Assembly (NCBI GenBank): GCA_029265815.1
Contig: JAJUGU010000005.1
Span: forward strand, 124,001 to 188,000
Source: Anaerolineaceae bacterium
Lineage (GTDB): Bacteria > Chloroflexota > Anaerolineae > Anaerolineales > Anaerolineaceae
Direction: 5' to 3'
Length of the DNA: 64,000 nt
The translations under genes and the position numbers were made by a program. Positions within the stretch are counted from its first letter, which is position 1. Each line of letters opens with the position of its first letter. The notes under the pieces are model-generated. The model was not told the DNA's origin and did not search any database. It worked only from the letters and a program-made list of their open reading frames with translations. This document shows positions 28,885 to 37,419 of this stretch, piece by piece.

Positions 28885-29615
28885 TGAAAAAAGAGATTCG
28901 ATACCCCCGTCGTCAGTTGATTCGCAAAGTGCTCAAAGCCGGCATAGGAATGGCATTTGGCATTCTCACCAAATTCGATATTGAAGGTGAAGAGAACATT
29001 CCTGCCAAAGGCCCATTGATCGTTGTGGCGAATCACTTCAATTTCATCGACCCCCTGGTGTTAATTCACATGGCACCCTGGCCGATGGAATTTGTTGGAG
29101 GCGCCAAGATGCCTAACGCACCCACCTCAGTGCATTTTCTACAGCGACTGTTTGGCGTCATCCCCACCTACCGCGGCACCGGCTCGCGCGATACCCTTTA
29201 CGGTGCAGAATCCATCCTGCGCCAGAATGGCGTATTGGGGATCTTTCCTGAAGGCGGAAGCTGGGCAACTGTTCTTCGCCCCCCGCGGCCAGGCACAGCT
29301 TTCCTCGCCTGGCGTACCAACGCTCGCATTTTGCCAATGGGTATTGACGGAACGGTGAAGTTCTTCGACCAGGTGAGAAAAAACGGCCGCGCCCATCTTA
29401 CCTTGAAGATCGGCAAGCCTTTCGGTCCCTTTAATACTGCCGCTGCGGCGCGCCCCAGCCGTGTTGAGCTGGAAGAAATTGGCCACACTATCATGCACAA
29501 CATCGCTACACTGATTCCACCAGAACGGCGCGGTTTTTATTCCGATGACCCCGCCATTCGCGAGGCGGCACGCGGCACTGAGATTTATCCATTCGCAACC
29601 GTCAGCGAAATCTGA
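28884..29615 (+). CDS. 1-acyl-sn-glycerol-3-phosphate acyltransferase (PlsC-like)
   Basis: 243 residues. Family boxes are present: block I NHFNFIDPL (HX4D: H-F-N-F-I-D), block II region GVIPTYRGTGSRD, block III GIFPEGGSW and block IV ILPMGIDG. The enzyme acylates position 2 of lysophosphatidic acid to make phosphatidic acid at the inner membrane face. An N-terminal amphipathic or hydrophobic segment (VLKAGIGMAFGIL) may anchor it. The mRNA is probably leaderless, starting at or next to the ATG. A GC-rich hairpin terminator follows. Well supported; the acyl donor is not known. Confidence 0.92.
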   Translation: MKKEIRYPRRQLIRKVLKAGIGMAFGILTKFDIEGEENIPAKGPLIVVANHFNFIDPLVLIHMAPWPMEFVGGAKMPNAPTSVHFLQRLFGVIPTYRGTGSRDTLYGAESILRQNGVLGIFPEGGSWATVLRPPRPGTAFLAWRTNARILPMGIDGTVKFFDQVRKNGRAHLTLKIGKPFGPFNTAAAARPSRVELEEIGHTIMHNIATLIPPERRGFYSDDPAIREAARGTEIYPFATVSEI

Positions 29616-29638
29616 GGTTCTCCTTTCAGACAAATTCT

Positions 29639-29667
29639 TTCCGGCGATTTCAATGAAATCGCCGGAA
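29639..29667 (+). terminator. Terminator of plsC-like gene
   Basis: Perfect 13-base arms TTCCGGCGATTTC / GAAATCGCCGGAA separated by three bases, with CAATTT following. Confidence 0.8.
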
Positions 29668-29728
29668 CAATTTAAGCCCTTTTAGCGTATGATAAATAAG
29701 TCATACCTATAAAATAAAGGATACTTAT

Positions 29729-30619
29729 ATGAAAAGAATCTTAATCCTGCTCACACTGGTGGTCTTCCTGACCGCTTGCACCCTGCCTGAGATTGGCGGT
29801 AATGCCTCACCCGAAGCCACTCAATCCCCTGCCACACAGCCAGTGCTGCCGACCGCGCCCCCTGCTGAAGCGTCAACCGCGGCTCCACCCACCGCCGAAC
29901 CCATCGATGGCAGCGAAATGAACCTGGGTGGTGTGTATATGATCGTTCCCAGCTGCCTGCCGGTTACGGTATCCGGTGTCATCGTTCAGGCGCAGCCTAC
30001 AAATGAAGCCGGAATGCCCTTTGAAATCTGGCCGCAGCACCGGCAATTCAGCTACGCGGGCTATCCCTTAAGCGAAAAGTTCTTTGACCCCATCATGCGC
30101 GTATACCCCGTGGCTGAATACGCCGCGCTGCAGGATTTTGTGAATCAACAGGTGAGCGATATGCAGATGCTTCTTTCCAGCCGTCCGGCACAGATCGAAG
30201 CCTCAATCCCCTTCCTGCCCACCCTTGGAGCCGCCCAGGTGTTTCATACCAGCGTGCAGTATATTGATTTTCAGAATGGAGCCGGAGTGCGCTTTTTGAC
30301 CCAATACGCTCAATACTCTGCCCCATACAATAATCACGACCTCTTCTATGCCTTCCAGGGATTGACGGCCGACGGCAAGTACTGGATCTCAGCGATGTTC
30401 CCCATAAATCATCCGATCCTGCCCCCCACTTATGATTCGACCGAAGTTCCTGCCGGCGGCATCGCCCTCCCGCAGATGACCTCTGCAACCTATGTCGATG
30501 ACATGAACACCTACTACGCAAATATGAAGGCCTTGATCGAATCACAGCCGGCTGATTCCTTTACCCCCTCAATGGACTGCCTTGACCGGTACTTCGCTTC
30601 GCTATCGATCGGAGATTAA
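29729..30619 (+). CDS. Lipoprotein of unknown function
   Basis: 296 residues with lipoprotein signal MKRILILLTLVVFLTAC. A Pro/Ala/Thr-rich linker (~residues 20-60) follows the Cys, then a globular domain of ~230 residues with VPSCLPVTVSGVIVQAQP, FEIWPQHRQFSYAGYPL, TQYAQYSAPYNNHDLFYAFQG and DGKYWISAMFPINHP. The '(Y/F)AFQGLT.DGKY..S..FPI.HP.LP' block recurs in Anaerolineae lipoproteins, but I have no functional name. Probably monocistronic and anchored on the outer face. It has its own terminator. Confidence 0.82.
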   Translation: MKRILILLTLVVFLTACTLPEIGGNASPEATQSPATQPVLPTAPPAEASTAAPPTAEPIDGSEMNLGGVYMIVPSCLPVTVSGVIVQAQPTNEAGMPFEIWPQHRQFSYAGYPLSEKFFDPIMRVYPVAEYAALQDFVNQQVSDMQMLLSSRPAQIEASIPFLPTLGAAQVFHTSVQYIDFQNGAGVRFLTQYAQYSAPYNNHDLFYAFQGLTADGKYWISAMFPINHPILPPTYDSTEVPAGGIALPQMTSATYVDDMNTYYANMKALIESQPADSFTPSMDCLDRYFASLSIGD

Positions 30620-30651
30620 TCCTTCCGGTGAGTTTTACAGTCACAGCATAC

Positions 30652-30678
30652 ACTCCTCCCTTCCGGGAGGAGTTTTTT
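30652..30678 (+). terminator. Terminator of the 29729 lipoprotein
   Basis: ACTCCTCCC / GGGAGGAGT perfect arms with a 4-base loop and a TTTTTT run. Confidence 0.88.
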
Positions 30679-30765
30679 AATACCCTCGCAAGAAAGTCTT
30701 ATGGTTTCATGATTGATCCTTCTTTCACACGCCAAACAGCAAATTCTCCGTTAAAATAAGAGCCT

Positions 30766-32166
30766 ATGAAAATGACTGTTCCTCAAGTGCTCATTCGTGC
30801 AGCGTTGATCCTGACGATTGCGTCTGCGCTTCTTCCCGTCCATACAGCTGCCGCCCAATCAGAGGGTGCTTATTACACCGTGCAAGAAGGTGACAGCCTC
30901 ACTTCGATCGCCCGTTACTTTCACACCTCCACGAACAGCCTGCTGACCCTGAACTACCTGCCCAATCCAGATGTGCTGTCGCCGGGCAAGACCCTGCTCA
31001 TCCCCGGTTTTGAAGACCTGAGTGGCGAGATCGTGCGTTCCACTTTTCCGGCCGGCGAAACGGTGAACACCCTCAACCGCAGGCTTCGCCAGGGAGATGA
31101 CGTGATCATGCGATTGAACTTTCTCACCGCGCCAGATGCCCTTTGCATCGGGCAGCGCTTTTTCATGTTAAAGGCAGAAACAATCGAACAAACTCGCATT
31201 CCCCTCACCTCTGGCATCAGTTCCCTTGAACTGGCGGTGCAGACCGCCACCAATCCCTGGCTCGCCGCCGAATACAATGCGCTGCGCGGCACATGGCATC
31301 TGCTGCAAAACGACACGATCTTCCTGCCGGGAACCGTGACCGCGCCCCCTCAGGTCGGTTTGCTGGCTTTCTCGAATGTATCGGTGAATCCTGTTCCGCT
31401 TCAACAGGGAAAAACAACGGTCATTCAGGTGGAGGCGTCTCCTGAAGCCACCCTTTCTGGCTCTCTGATGGGTTTTACGCTGCACTTCTTCCCTGATTCG
31501 GGCGGTAGTTACACTGCCCTGCAGGGCGTTCCGCGCCTGGCCACACCAGGGCTGGTGGAAATCATGCTCAGCACATCCACCGCAGATGGAAAAACCTTCT
31601 CGATGCAGCAGAACATCCTGTTGAAAGAAGTGGATTACGGTTTTGATACACCGCTGCAGGTTTCAGATGACACGGTCGACCCCGAAGTGACCGAACCCGA
31701 ATTGCAATGGCTGACAGAAATCACAAGCGATGCCCCACCCGAAAAGATGTGGTACAGCGCGTTCCAGCCGCCCGCGCCCAAAGAGAGCAATATCACCTCC
31801 TACTACGGCAGGCTGCGTTCCTATAACGGCAGCCCGTACGAGTATTTTCACAGCGGACTGGATTATGCGGGCAACGAATCTACACCTGTTTTTGCAGCCG
31901 CACCAGGGATCGTGGTCTTTGCTGGCGAGCTCACCGTGCGCGGCAACGCCACGATCATCTCCCACGGCTGGGGGGTCTACACCGGTTACTGGCACCAGTC
32001 CCGCATCGATGTAAAAGTAGGTGATAAGGTGCAGGTCGGGCAGCAGATCGGGATGGTAGGCCGCACCGGGCGCGTCACCGGTCCACACCTGCACTATGAC
32101 CTGATCGTGGGCACCGTCGAGGTCGATCCAGAAGATTGGTTTACCAGCGTTTACGCAGGATTTTAA
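30766..32166 (+). CDS. Secreted LysM / M23 metallopeptidase (LytM-like)
   Basis: 466 residues: signal peptide (about 1-27, AAAQ), a clear LysM domain (YYTVQEGDSLTSIARYFHTS...NPDVLSPGKTLLIPG), a degenerate second LysM-like stretch, a beta-sandwich-like middle region and a C-terminal M23 domain. M23 marks are HSGLDYAG, GVYTGYWHQ and GPHLHYDLIVG (the HxH zinc motif), with N, D and H in place for a zinc endopeptidase that cuts peptidoglycan cross-bridges. TAAAAT lies nine bases before the ATG, so the transcript may be leaderless. The zinc-ribbon gene 32171-32851 starts five bases after the stop, so the two form an operon. Confidence 0.92.
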   Translation: MKMTVPQVLIRAALILTIASALLPVHTAAAQSEGAYYTVQEGDSLTSIARYFHTSTNSLLTLNYLPNPDVLSPGKTLLIPGFEDLSGEIVRSTFPAGETVNTLNRRLRQGDDVIMRLNFLTAPDALCIGQRFFMLKAETIEQTRIPLTSGISSLELAVQTATNPWLAAEYNALRGTWHLLQNDTIFLPGTVTAPPQVGLLAFSNVSVNPVPLQQGKTTVIQVEASPEATLSGSLMGFTLHFFPDSGGSYTALQGVPRLATPGLVEIMLSTSTADGKTFSMQQNILLKEVDYGFDTPLQVSDDTVDPEVTEPELQWLTEITSDAPPEKMWYSAFQPPAPKESNITSYYGRLRSYNGSPYEYFHSGLDYAGNESTPVFAAAPGIVVFAGELTVRGNATIISHGWGVYTGYWHQSRIDVKVGDKVQVGQQIGMVGRTGRVTGPHLHYDLIVGTVEVDPEDWFTSVYAGF

Positions 32167-32170
32167 CCTG

Positions 32171-32851
32171 ATGAAAACAGACCGGGTCACCTGTGAGTAT
32201 TGCGCCGTATTGAATCCGCCTGATGGGAAGCGCTGCGTCGCCTGCGGTGCCCCCCTGCCGGTAAAGAGCACCCCGTCCATGAAGGTAACCATTATTGACA
32301 GCCCCCCCTTGCCACCGGCTGACGCCGCGCAGCTTGAACCTCCATCCATCAGCCAGCAATTGAAAGAAGGGGCATCCGTCGCTGCTGCCGGTCTGGGCGC
32401 GCTCGGAATCGGATCGATCCTCCTGCGCGCAGCTGCGCAAATGATCGCAGCAGCCGCGGCAGGCTTTATCATCGGCATCAATACCGGCCAGGCCACACAC
32501 ATCACCCGCACCGTGCCCTTGATGATGCTCCTGGCCCTCAGTGGTGGAGCATTGACCGGGCTATGCGTGGGCCTGGTGCACAAGCGCGCTTTCTGGAGCC
32601 TGATCTCTGCGCCGGGGGGCGCCCTTCTCGGAACAGTTCTGGCTATCTTTCTTTCATTAAATAAAATCCGCAATGTTCCCTGGCTGGCGATACTCTCTAT
32701 CTTCGGGGCGGTGCTCACAGCACTGCTGGGCGGCAGGCAGCCCTCCCGTAAAGCGATACGCTGTTTTCAGATCATTCCCCCGATTTCTGGAATGATTGTC
32801 GGATTGCTGTTCAGTTTGTTCGGCTTTCTCGTCATGTATCATATCTACTAA
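32171..32851 (+). CDS. Zinc-ribbon multi-pass membrane protein
   Basis: 226 residues. N-terminal zinc ribbon CEYCAVLNPPDGKRCVACGAPL, a linker, then about five hydrophobic segments from residue ~70 (e.g. AGLGALGIGSILLRAAAQMIAAAA, MMLLALSGGALTGLCVGLV, IPPISGMIVGLLFSLFGFLV). Function unknown. The start ATG has only a weak AGGA. The gap to the LysM-M23 gene is five bases, so it is likely coupled to that cell-wall peptidase. Compare the zinc ribbon of 17410-18342: the motif recurs in this genome's membrane proteins. Confidence 0.78.
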   Translation: MKTDRVTCEYCAVLNPPDGKRCVACGAPLPVKSTPSMKVTIIDSPPLPPADAAQLEPPSISQQLKEGASVAAAGLGALGIGSILLRAAAQMIAAAAAGFIIGINTGQATHITRTVPLMMLLALSGGALTGLCVGLVHKRAFWSLISAPGGALLGTVLAIFLSLNKIRNVPWLAILSIFGAVLTALLGGRQPSRKAIRCFQIIPPISGMIVGLLFSLFGFLVMYHIY

Positions 32852-32870
32852 GTCACCACTGGAGATTGAC

Positions 32871-33215
32871 ATGAATTCATCCCCCTTTTTCAAGATCGAA
32901 ATCTTCGCTCCGGCTGAGAGTGTAGATGAAATCCTCGAAACCCTGGCTGCGGTCCACGCGGGAGAGATTGGCAAGTACGATCACTGCGCAACTGTCATCC
33001 CCGTGCAGGGATTCTGGCGCCCGCTCGAAGATGCCAGGCCTTATCTGGGCAATTCCGGCGAGTTATTTTCAGGCAGCGAGGTGAAGATCGAGGTTCTCTG
33101 CCGTGAACCATACCTGCAGGAAGCGGTTCAAGCGGTGCGCAATGTGCACCCATACGAAGAGCCGGTAATCAACATTATTTCTCTCGCCAATGCCCGCTAC
33201 GGTGGCACAGTATAA
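32871..33215 (+). CDS. NIF3/CutA-like small protein (YqfO insert-like)
   Basis: 114 residues from the ATG at 32871 (GGAG upstream). The fold is the ~100-residue ferredoxin-like domain found as an insert in NIF3/YqfO proteins and related to CutA: FKIEIFAPAESVDEILETLA, GKYDHCATVI, FWRP...P, and the C-terminal VRNVHPYEEPVINIISLAN with the typical HPYEEP. In Bacillus YqfO this domain may bind metal or nucleotide; its biological role is unclear. Third gene of a likely run with 30766 and 32171. Confidence 0.85.
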   Translation: MNSSPFFKIEIFAPAESVDEILETLAAVHAGEIGKYDHCATVIPVQGFWRPLEDARPYLGNSGELFSGSEVKIEVLCREPYLQEAVQAVRNVHPYEEPVINIISLANARYGGTV

Positions 33216-33256
33216 GTTGTAAAGCCCTGTGCTTTCTCTCCTGCGATAATTAATGA

Positions 33257-33285
33257 TTGACATTTTAGAACAATTGTTTTATTAT
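33257..33285 (+). promoter_or_regulatory. Promoter of the VOC-family gene
   Basis: TTGACA (33257-33262), 17-base spacer, TATTAT (33280-33285): a near-consensus sigma70 promoter 40 bases ahead of the ATG at 33325. Confidence 0.75.
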
Positions 33286-33324
33286 TATATTGTCGTTTGA
33301 AATTGCAGGATTCAGGAGGAGAAA

Positions 33325-33732
33325 ATGAAATCAAATTTGGAACATTTGCAGGTTAATGTTGACGCCAAAAACCTTGGCTTTTACAAGGATCTGTTTGGTT
33401 TTTTAGGCTGGAAAACATTGTATGAAGATGCAGAAGTGATCGGGTTTGGTTGTGAAAGTGGATCAAGTTTGTGGTTTTGTCCCGGTCTAAAAGACCTCGC
33501 CAATGACTATGACGGCAGGGGAATGAATCACCTGGGCATCTCGGTGGAAAAACAAAGTGAAGTGGATCAAGCGGTCGAGTACCTTCAACAGCACAACATC
33601 AAACCCCTCTTCGACACCCCGCGCCACAGACCCGAGTTTTCAAAACCGGGCAGCACATACTATCAGGTGATGTTTGAGACACCAGATAAACTGCTGTTTG
33701 AAGTGGTTTACACCGGTCCAAAGGAATCTTAA
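33325..33732 (+). CDS. Glyoxalase/VOC-family protein
   Basis: 135 residues with GGAGGA upstream. Single VOC domain: NLEHLQVNVDAKNLGFYKDLFGFLGWK, SGSSLWF, NHLGISVEKQSEVDQAVEYLQ and YYQVMFETPDKLLFEVVY. The pattern of His (residue ~6), His (NHLGI) and Glu (LFEVV) fits the metal-binding set of the vicinal-oxygen-chelate fold. Such single-domain members are lyases, dioxygenases or antibiotic-binding proteins; no closer assignment is possible. Own promoter and terminator. Confidence 0.88.
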   Translation: MKSNLEHLQVNVDAKNLGFYKDLFGFLGWKTLYEDAEVIGFGCESGSSLWFCPGLKDLANDYDGRGMNHLGISVEKQSEVDQAVEYLQQHNIKPLFDTPRHRPEFSKPGSTYYQVMFETPDKLLFEVVYTGPKES

Positions 33733-33765
33733 TCTCAGCTCCATCACAATCAGGAATTAAATTTT

Positions 33766-33800
33766 CAGGAGCACGGGACTATTCCCGTACTCCTGTTTTT
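33766..33800. terminator. Bidirectional terminator of VOC gene and FN3-like lipoprotein gene
   Basis: Arms CAGGAGCACGGGA / TCCCGTACTCCTG (one mismatch), then TTTTTCG on the + strand. It lies between convergent genes. Confidence 0.82.
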
Positions 33801-33815
33801 CGTTAAAAATCGAGC

Positions 33816-35339
33816 CTATGGAACCACCACGTCCGGTGCGACTTCTGAATATGCAGTACAGATCGTGCCGTTATACAGACAGAGCCTGAAGTTATAAGTC
33901 ATTCCTGAGGTCAAACCTTGAACCGTAAAGGTGCGGGCGGCTGGGTTAGAAACGGTGTATTTCACGGCTTCGGGGAAGATGGGGGTATCGGGGTAAGCCT
34001 GCAGGATCAGGTAACCACCCGCATTGTCACCGGCAGGAATATCCCAATCCAGTTTGACCTTGCCGGGTTCAGAGAAAGCTCCATCCACCGCGAAACTGAT
34101 CGTCGCATCTTCGCTGATATCGGCGTAAGTGAATTCGTAAACATTCGAATAGACGCTGCAGGCGCTGCCGGTGTACTTGCAGATACGGTAATAATAATGA
34201 CCGCGCGGCACACCGGTGACCACTGCCGCGCGCAGCGATCCATCAACGAGAATGGCCGTCACCCCCGCCCCGCCTAACGTCGGGGTGCTGTTGGTGGTTG
34301 AAGAGAGAATTTTGAACCCGCTGCTGAACGTGCCAGTTGCGGACCAGTTGATGGTAGCCGATCCAGCCTCCAGATCATTGACGCTGGTAATGCTTATGGT
34401 TGCCGTGTCGGTTGTGGCGGTTTTCGTGGGAGTTGAAGCAAAGGTCGGGAAAGTAAAAGTGTAGACTGGAGAATATTCGCAGGTCGATCCGTTGTATTTG
34501 CAGATGCGGTAGTAATATTTGGTGTTCGATTTGCCGTCTACATAAGCCGAGCGCGCGGTATTGCTGCTGACCACATAGTATGAATCCTTTCCGAGCACCG
34601 GCAGAGTATTCGTTGTGGAATAAAGGATCTTCCATCCCTTGGTAGGATTGGTATCCGAAGTCCATTCCATATAGGCTTTACCGGTTGTGCCGCCAGTAAC
34701 TTTAACGATTTTAACTGTGGGCACCGGTGTCAGCGTTGCGCCGCTGCCACCGCCTCCTCCACCAGAAACCACCTTGGTAGGAACAACTGTCTTGTTGACC
34801 GCAACACCTGTGGCTGTCTTTACCGATGGATTAAACGCGAAGATACCCAGGTCGCTGTAAACATCACAGATGACGCCGGTAAACCGGCACACGCGCAGGT
34901 AATAAATATTACCCGGAGCGCCGGCAAACATGGCGGAGCGCGCGTTCGGATCGCTGGCAAACGAACTTGAATCATCCGGGAAGCTTGGATAACGCTGCTC
35001 GGTGGTCCAAACCAGTTTGAACCCGTAGGGGAATTCGCCGATGGCATCCCAGCTGACGATCGCACGTCCATATTCCGTCTGCTGGATGCCGGTTATGGTG
35101 ATCACAGCGTTAACGGGAGTGGGCTGAAGTTCGGTCACCTGCATCGCAGGCGTTTCAATTGAAACCGCCGGTGCGGTAGGAACAACTGGTGTTAATGCAG
35201 CCGATTTCGTTGCAATCACAGACTGGGCAGTGAGTTCAACGATCTGGTCGATATTCGCCTGGTCAGTGTTATTTCCGCCACAGGCAGATAGAACGAATAA
35301 TCCAATGATCAAAATAACAAAAGCCTTCTTGTTTCCCAT
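33816..35339 (-). CDS. Lipoprotein with four FN3-like Cys-paired repeats
   Basis: 507 residues from the ATG at 35339 (GGGAGGG upstream). Lipoprotein signal MGNKKAFVILIIGLFVLSAC, a Thr/Pro/Val linker, then four beta-sandwich repeats of ~90-100 residues. Each ends in a variant of YYYRICKYTGSACSVYS: IYYLRVCRFTGVICDVYS, YYYRICKYNGSTCEYS, the one just cited, and FRLCLYNGTICTAYS. The two conserved Cys per repeat sit seven to eight residues apart, so each repeat probably carries its own disulphide. A Gly-rich linker (VVSGGGGGGSG) separates repeats 1 and 2. Fold by eye: fibronectin type III-like. Likely a surface-exposed binding protein; the ligand is unknown. Confidence 0.85.
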   Translation of the reverse strand: MGNKKAFVILIIGLFVLSACGGNNTDQANIDQIVELTAQSVIATKSAALTPVVPTAPAVSIETPAMQVTELQPTPVNAVITITGIQQTEYGRAIVSWDAIGEFPYGFKLVWTTEQRYPSFPDDSSSFASDPNARSAMFAGAPGNIYYLRVCRFTGVICDVYSDLGIFAFNPSVKTATGVAVNKTVVPTKVVSGGGGGGSGATLTPVPTVKIVKVTGGTTGKAYMEWTSDTNPTKGWKILYSTTNTLPVLGKDSYYVVSSNTARSAYVDGKSNTKYYYRICKYNGSTCEYSPVYTFTFPTFASTPTKTATTDTATISITSVNDLEAGSATINWSATGTFSSGFKILSSTTNSTPTLGGAGVTAILVDGSLRAAVVTGVPRGHYYYRICKYTGSACSVYSNVYEFTYADISEDATISFAVDGAFSEPGKVKLDWDIPAGDNAGGYLILQAYPDTPIFPEAVKYTVSNPAARTFTVQGLTSGMTYNFRLCLYNGTICTAYSEVAPDVVVP

Positions 35340-35515
35340 GTTCCCTCCCATTGGTAATCCAACACATTCATTATACAGTTCGAGCCGGTTTCCCTGCCCA
35401 ACACTCCTGTTAATCATCTATACGCAATATGCAATTCGGTACACCAGCCGTCTGCTTCTTTTCATCATAACCCATGAAGTCTTTGCATGATGTGGGTCAC
35501 CTGTTTGTCGCAAGA

Positions 35516-35890
35516 TTATCTTAAGCCCGGATCATCTTCAGTCATGTGCAGGTGGTGTAAAATACGGTGCGCTGCCGGCGCAATCATCACCCCGGCTACA
35601 ACCAGAAAGATCACGCCAGAAAAGATGGCATATATCGATGCAAAAATCTTGCCACCAGTAGTCACGATGGGAGCAACCGGTCCCATGCCGCCAAGGATCA
35701 TTGAGGCATTCAACAGGGCATCCAGCCAGGGTAGAAGTTCGAGAAAATGATATCCCAGCACACCAATACCCAGAGAGAAAACCAGCAGCGCTGATCCAGC
35801 GGCGATGTGATAGCCAAGACGCGCCACAAATTCGCGCCGCGAGATGAGCGGCTGATCACGCCTTTCGTAGCGGAACAAGCGGTGTTTCAT
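35516..35890 (-). CDS. Small K+-channel-like membrane protein with degenerate filter
   Basis: 124 residues with three hydrophobic segments. The middle part reads ASMILGGMGPVAPIVTTGGKIFASIYAIFSGVIFLVVAGVMIAP. Its layout equals the pore helix, filter and inner helix of two-TM potassium channels ('S.TT.GYGD..P.T..GK.F...Y...G...'), but the filter T-V-G-Y-G-D is replaced by G-G-M-G-P-V. It is therefore probably a non-conducting or differently selective relative. An N-terminal soluble tail (KHRLFRYERRDQP) and a His-rich C-terminus (AHRILHHLHM) flank it. Single gene, no terminator visible. Confidence 0.7.
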   Translation of the reverse strand: MKHRLFRYERRDQPLISRREFVARLGYHIAAGSALLVFSLGIGVLGYHFLELLPWLDALLNASMILGGMGPVAPIVTTGGKIFASIYAIFSGVIFLVVAGVMIAPAAHRILHHLHMTEDDPGLR

Positions 35891-36029
35891 TATTTATCAT
35901 TCTAATAACCCGCGTTATAAAAATCAATTACCATCAGGTGCCGGTGCCATAATGTTTTTTATTCAGCACAGATAAATTCAATCATTCTTTTTCGTTGAGA
36001 GAAAAACGAATTTATCAAATCCGACCTCA

Positions 36030-36860
36030 GCGTTCAGAATGTCCTCATCACCCCGTAAATTCTGGCATTGGAAAAGCCTCCTTTCTCCTTGCTTGCTGCA
36101 AAGCCAACGTGATCATTGGCAGCCGCTCAATGGAGCGTGGGATGACTGCATGCGATGAGATCCAGCAGGTCTCAACCGGTGGCAGCGTGGATCTGATGCA
36201 GGTTGATTTTGATTCCCTGGCGTCGGTTCGTCGTTTTTCCGGTGAATTCCAATCACGCTATACCCGGCGGCACATGCTCATTCATAACAACGCCGATGTT
36301 GATCTTTCCATGAATTTAAAAGCTGTGCTCTTCAAAATAGTCTTGAAACCATCTTTACCACGAATCACATGCAGCCTTTCCTGCTCACCTGGCTGCCGCT
36401 CGATCTGCTGAAAGCCAGCGCGCCCAGCGGCATCATCATGGTGGCGTCCAAGGGTTTGACCGGGTATCCCAACCTCGATATCAAATTCGACAACTTCCAG
36501 GGCATCCTCAAGTTCAGCCTGCAACATGCCTGTGATCACTCCAAACTGGCACGGCTGGTGTTCAACAATGATCTGGCAAAACGCCTGAAAGGTGCGGTGG
36601 TGACGGTCAATTGCGTGCCTGTGACCAATGTTGCCCCTCCTGATGATCGTTTGACAACATCCCCGCATGGATGCAAAAGTTATATAATATTAAGCGCAGG
36701 ATGTCCATAACCCCCGAACAACAGGCACAGACCTATGCATACCTGGCGGCTGACCCCGAAAATGCAGGTATCACCGGAGGATACTGGAACGAACATAACA
36801 AGTACGTAAGGTCGAGCAAGAACTCTCCCATCGCATTGAAACATAAAAGCGGTTATGGAT
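36030..36860 (+). pseudogene. Decayed short-chain dehydrogenase (retinol-dehydrogenase-like)
   Basis: Three frames together give an SDR gene. Frame one (36058-36291): SGIGKASFLLACCKANVIIGSRSMERG, SVDLMQVDFDSLASVRRF, LIHNNADV. Frame two (about 36335-36660): ETIFTTNHMQPFLLTWLPLDLL, SAPSGIIMVASKG, CDHSKLARLVFNNDLAKRL, VTVNC. Frame three (36701-36840): SITPEQQAQTYAYLAADPENAGITGGYW. At least two frameshifts and the loss of the TGAN start and the YxxxK motif (here H-S-K) show it is dead. The presumed ancestor was an SDR of the WWOX/retinol-dehydrogenase type. It precedes the live gene 36909-37364. Confidence 0.85.
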
Positions 36861-36908
36861 TCAAACCGGCAGATGAGCCAGATTATTCTGACCCCGACAG
36901 GAGGAGTT

Positions 36909-37364
36909 ATGGAACCGATCAAGTACACTGATCTGCCTGCCTTCAAGGTGATGGGATTGAAGTACCACGGCGATAATGCCCACCAGGAGATCAGCCAGAT
37001 GTGGGGCGAACTCAACAAACGCTCCAGCGAGATCCCCATCAAAGGTGAATGGGCTTACGGTGTCTGCACCATGCTCAAGGATGCCCCGCCAGGGGTGTTT
37101 GAATATGTCGCTGGATTCAAGGTGGAAGATTATGAAAGAGTGCCTGAAGGTATGGTGGTAGTGGACGTTCCCGCCAACCATTACGCGGTATTCGCCCATC
37201 ATGGTTCGCTGGAAACTCTTAAAGCCACCTACGAGCACATCACCCACTGGATCCACCGCGCAGCGCTAAACCCCCAATCAGGTTACGATCTTGAAGTCTA
37301 CACAGAAGAATTTAAAGACTTCGCTCCAGATTCGATTTTCTACATCTACGAACCCACAAAGTAA
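36909..37364 (+). CDS. GyrI-like/AraC effector-binding domain protein
   Basis: 151 residues from the ATG at 36909, with GGAGGAG just upstream. The chain matches the SOUL/GyrI-like 'effector-binding' fold: KYTDLPAFKVMGLKYHG, EISQMWGELNKR, FEYVAGFKVEDYERVPEGMVVVDVPANHYAVFAHHGSLETLKATYEHI, then DLEVYTEEFKDFAPDS.FYIYEP. Such proteins bind small hydrophobic ligands or inhibit gyrase; this one stands alone without a DNA-binding domain. A related domain forms the C-terminal half of the AraC-type regulator at 44334-45239. Confidence 0.88.
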   Translation: MEPIKYTDLPAFKVMGLKYHGDNAHQEISQMWGELNKRSSEIPIKGEWAYGVCTMLKDAPPGVFEYVAGFKVEDYERVPEGMVVVDVPANHYAVFAHHGSLETLKATYEHITHWIHRAALNPQSGYDLEVYTEEFKDFAPDSIFYIYEPTK

Positions 37365-37419
37365 TTACTGCACATCACGTAACGCGAATCTCAACCTTGC
37401 ATCAATTTAAATTTTTTCT

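Noticed and set aside
31663-32718. Open frame of about 350 codons on the minus strand
   Set aside because: It lies opposite the LysM-M23 and zinc-ribbon genes, which have clear domains; the antisense product has no recognisable pattern or ribosome site.
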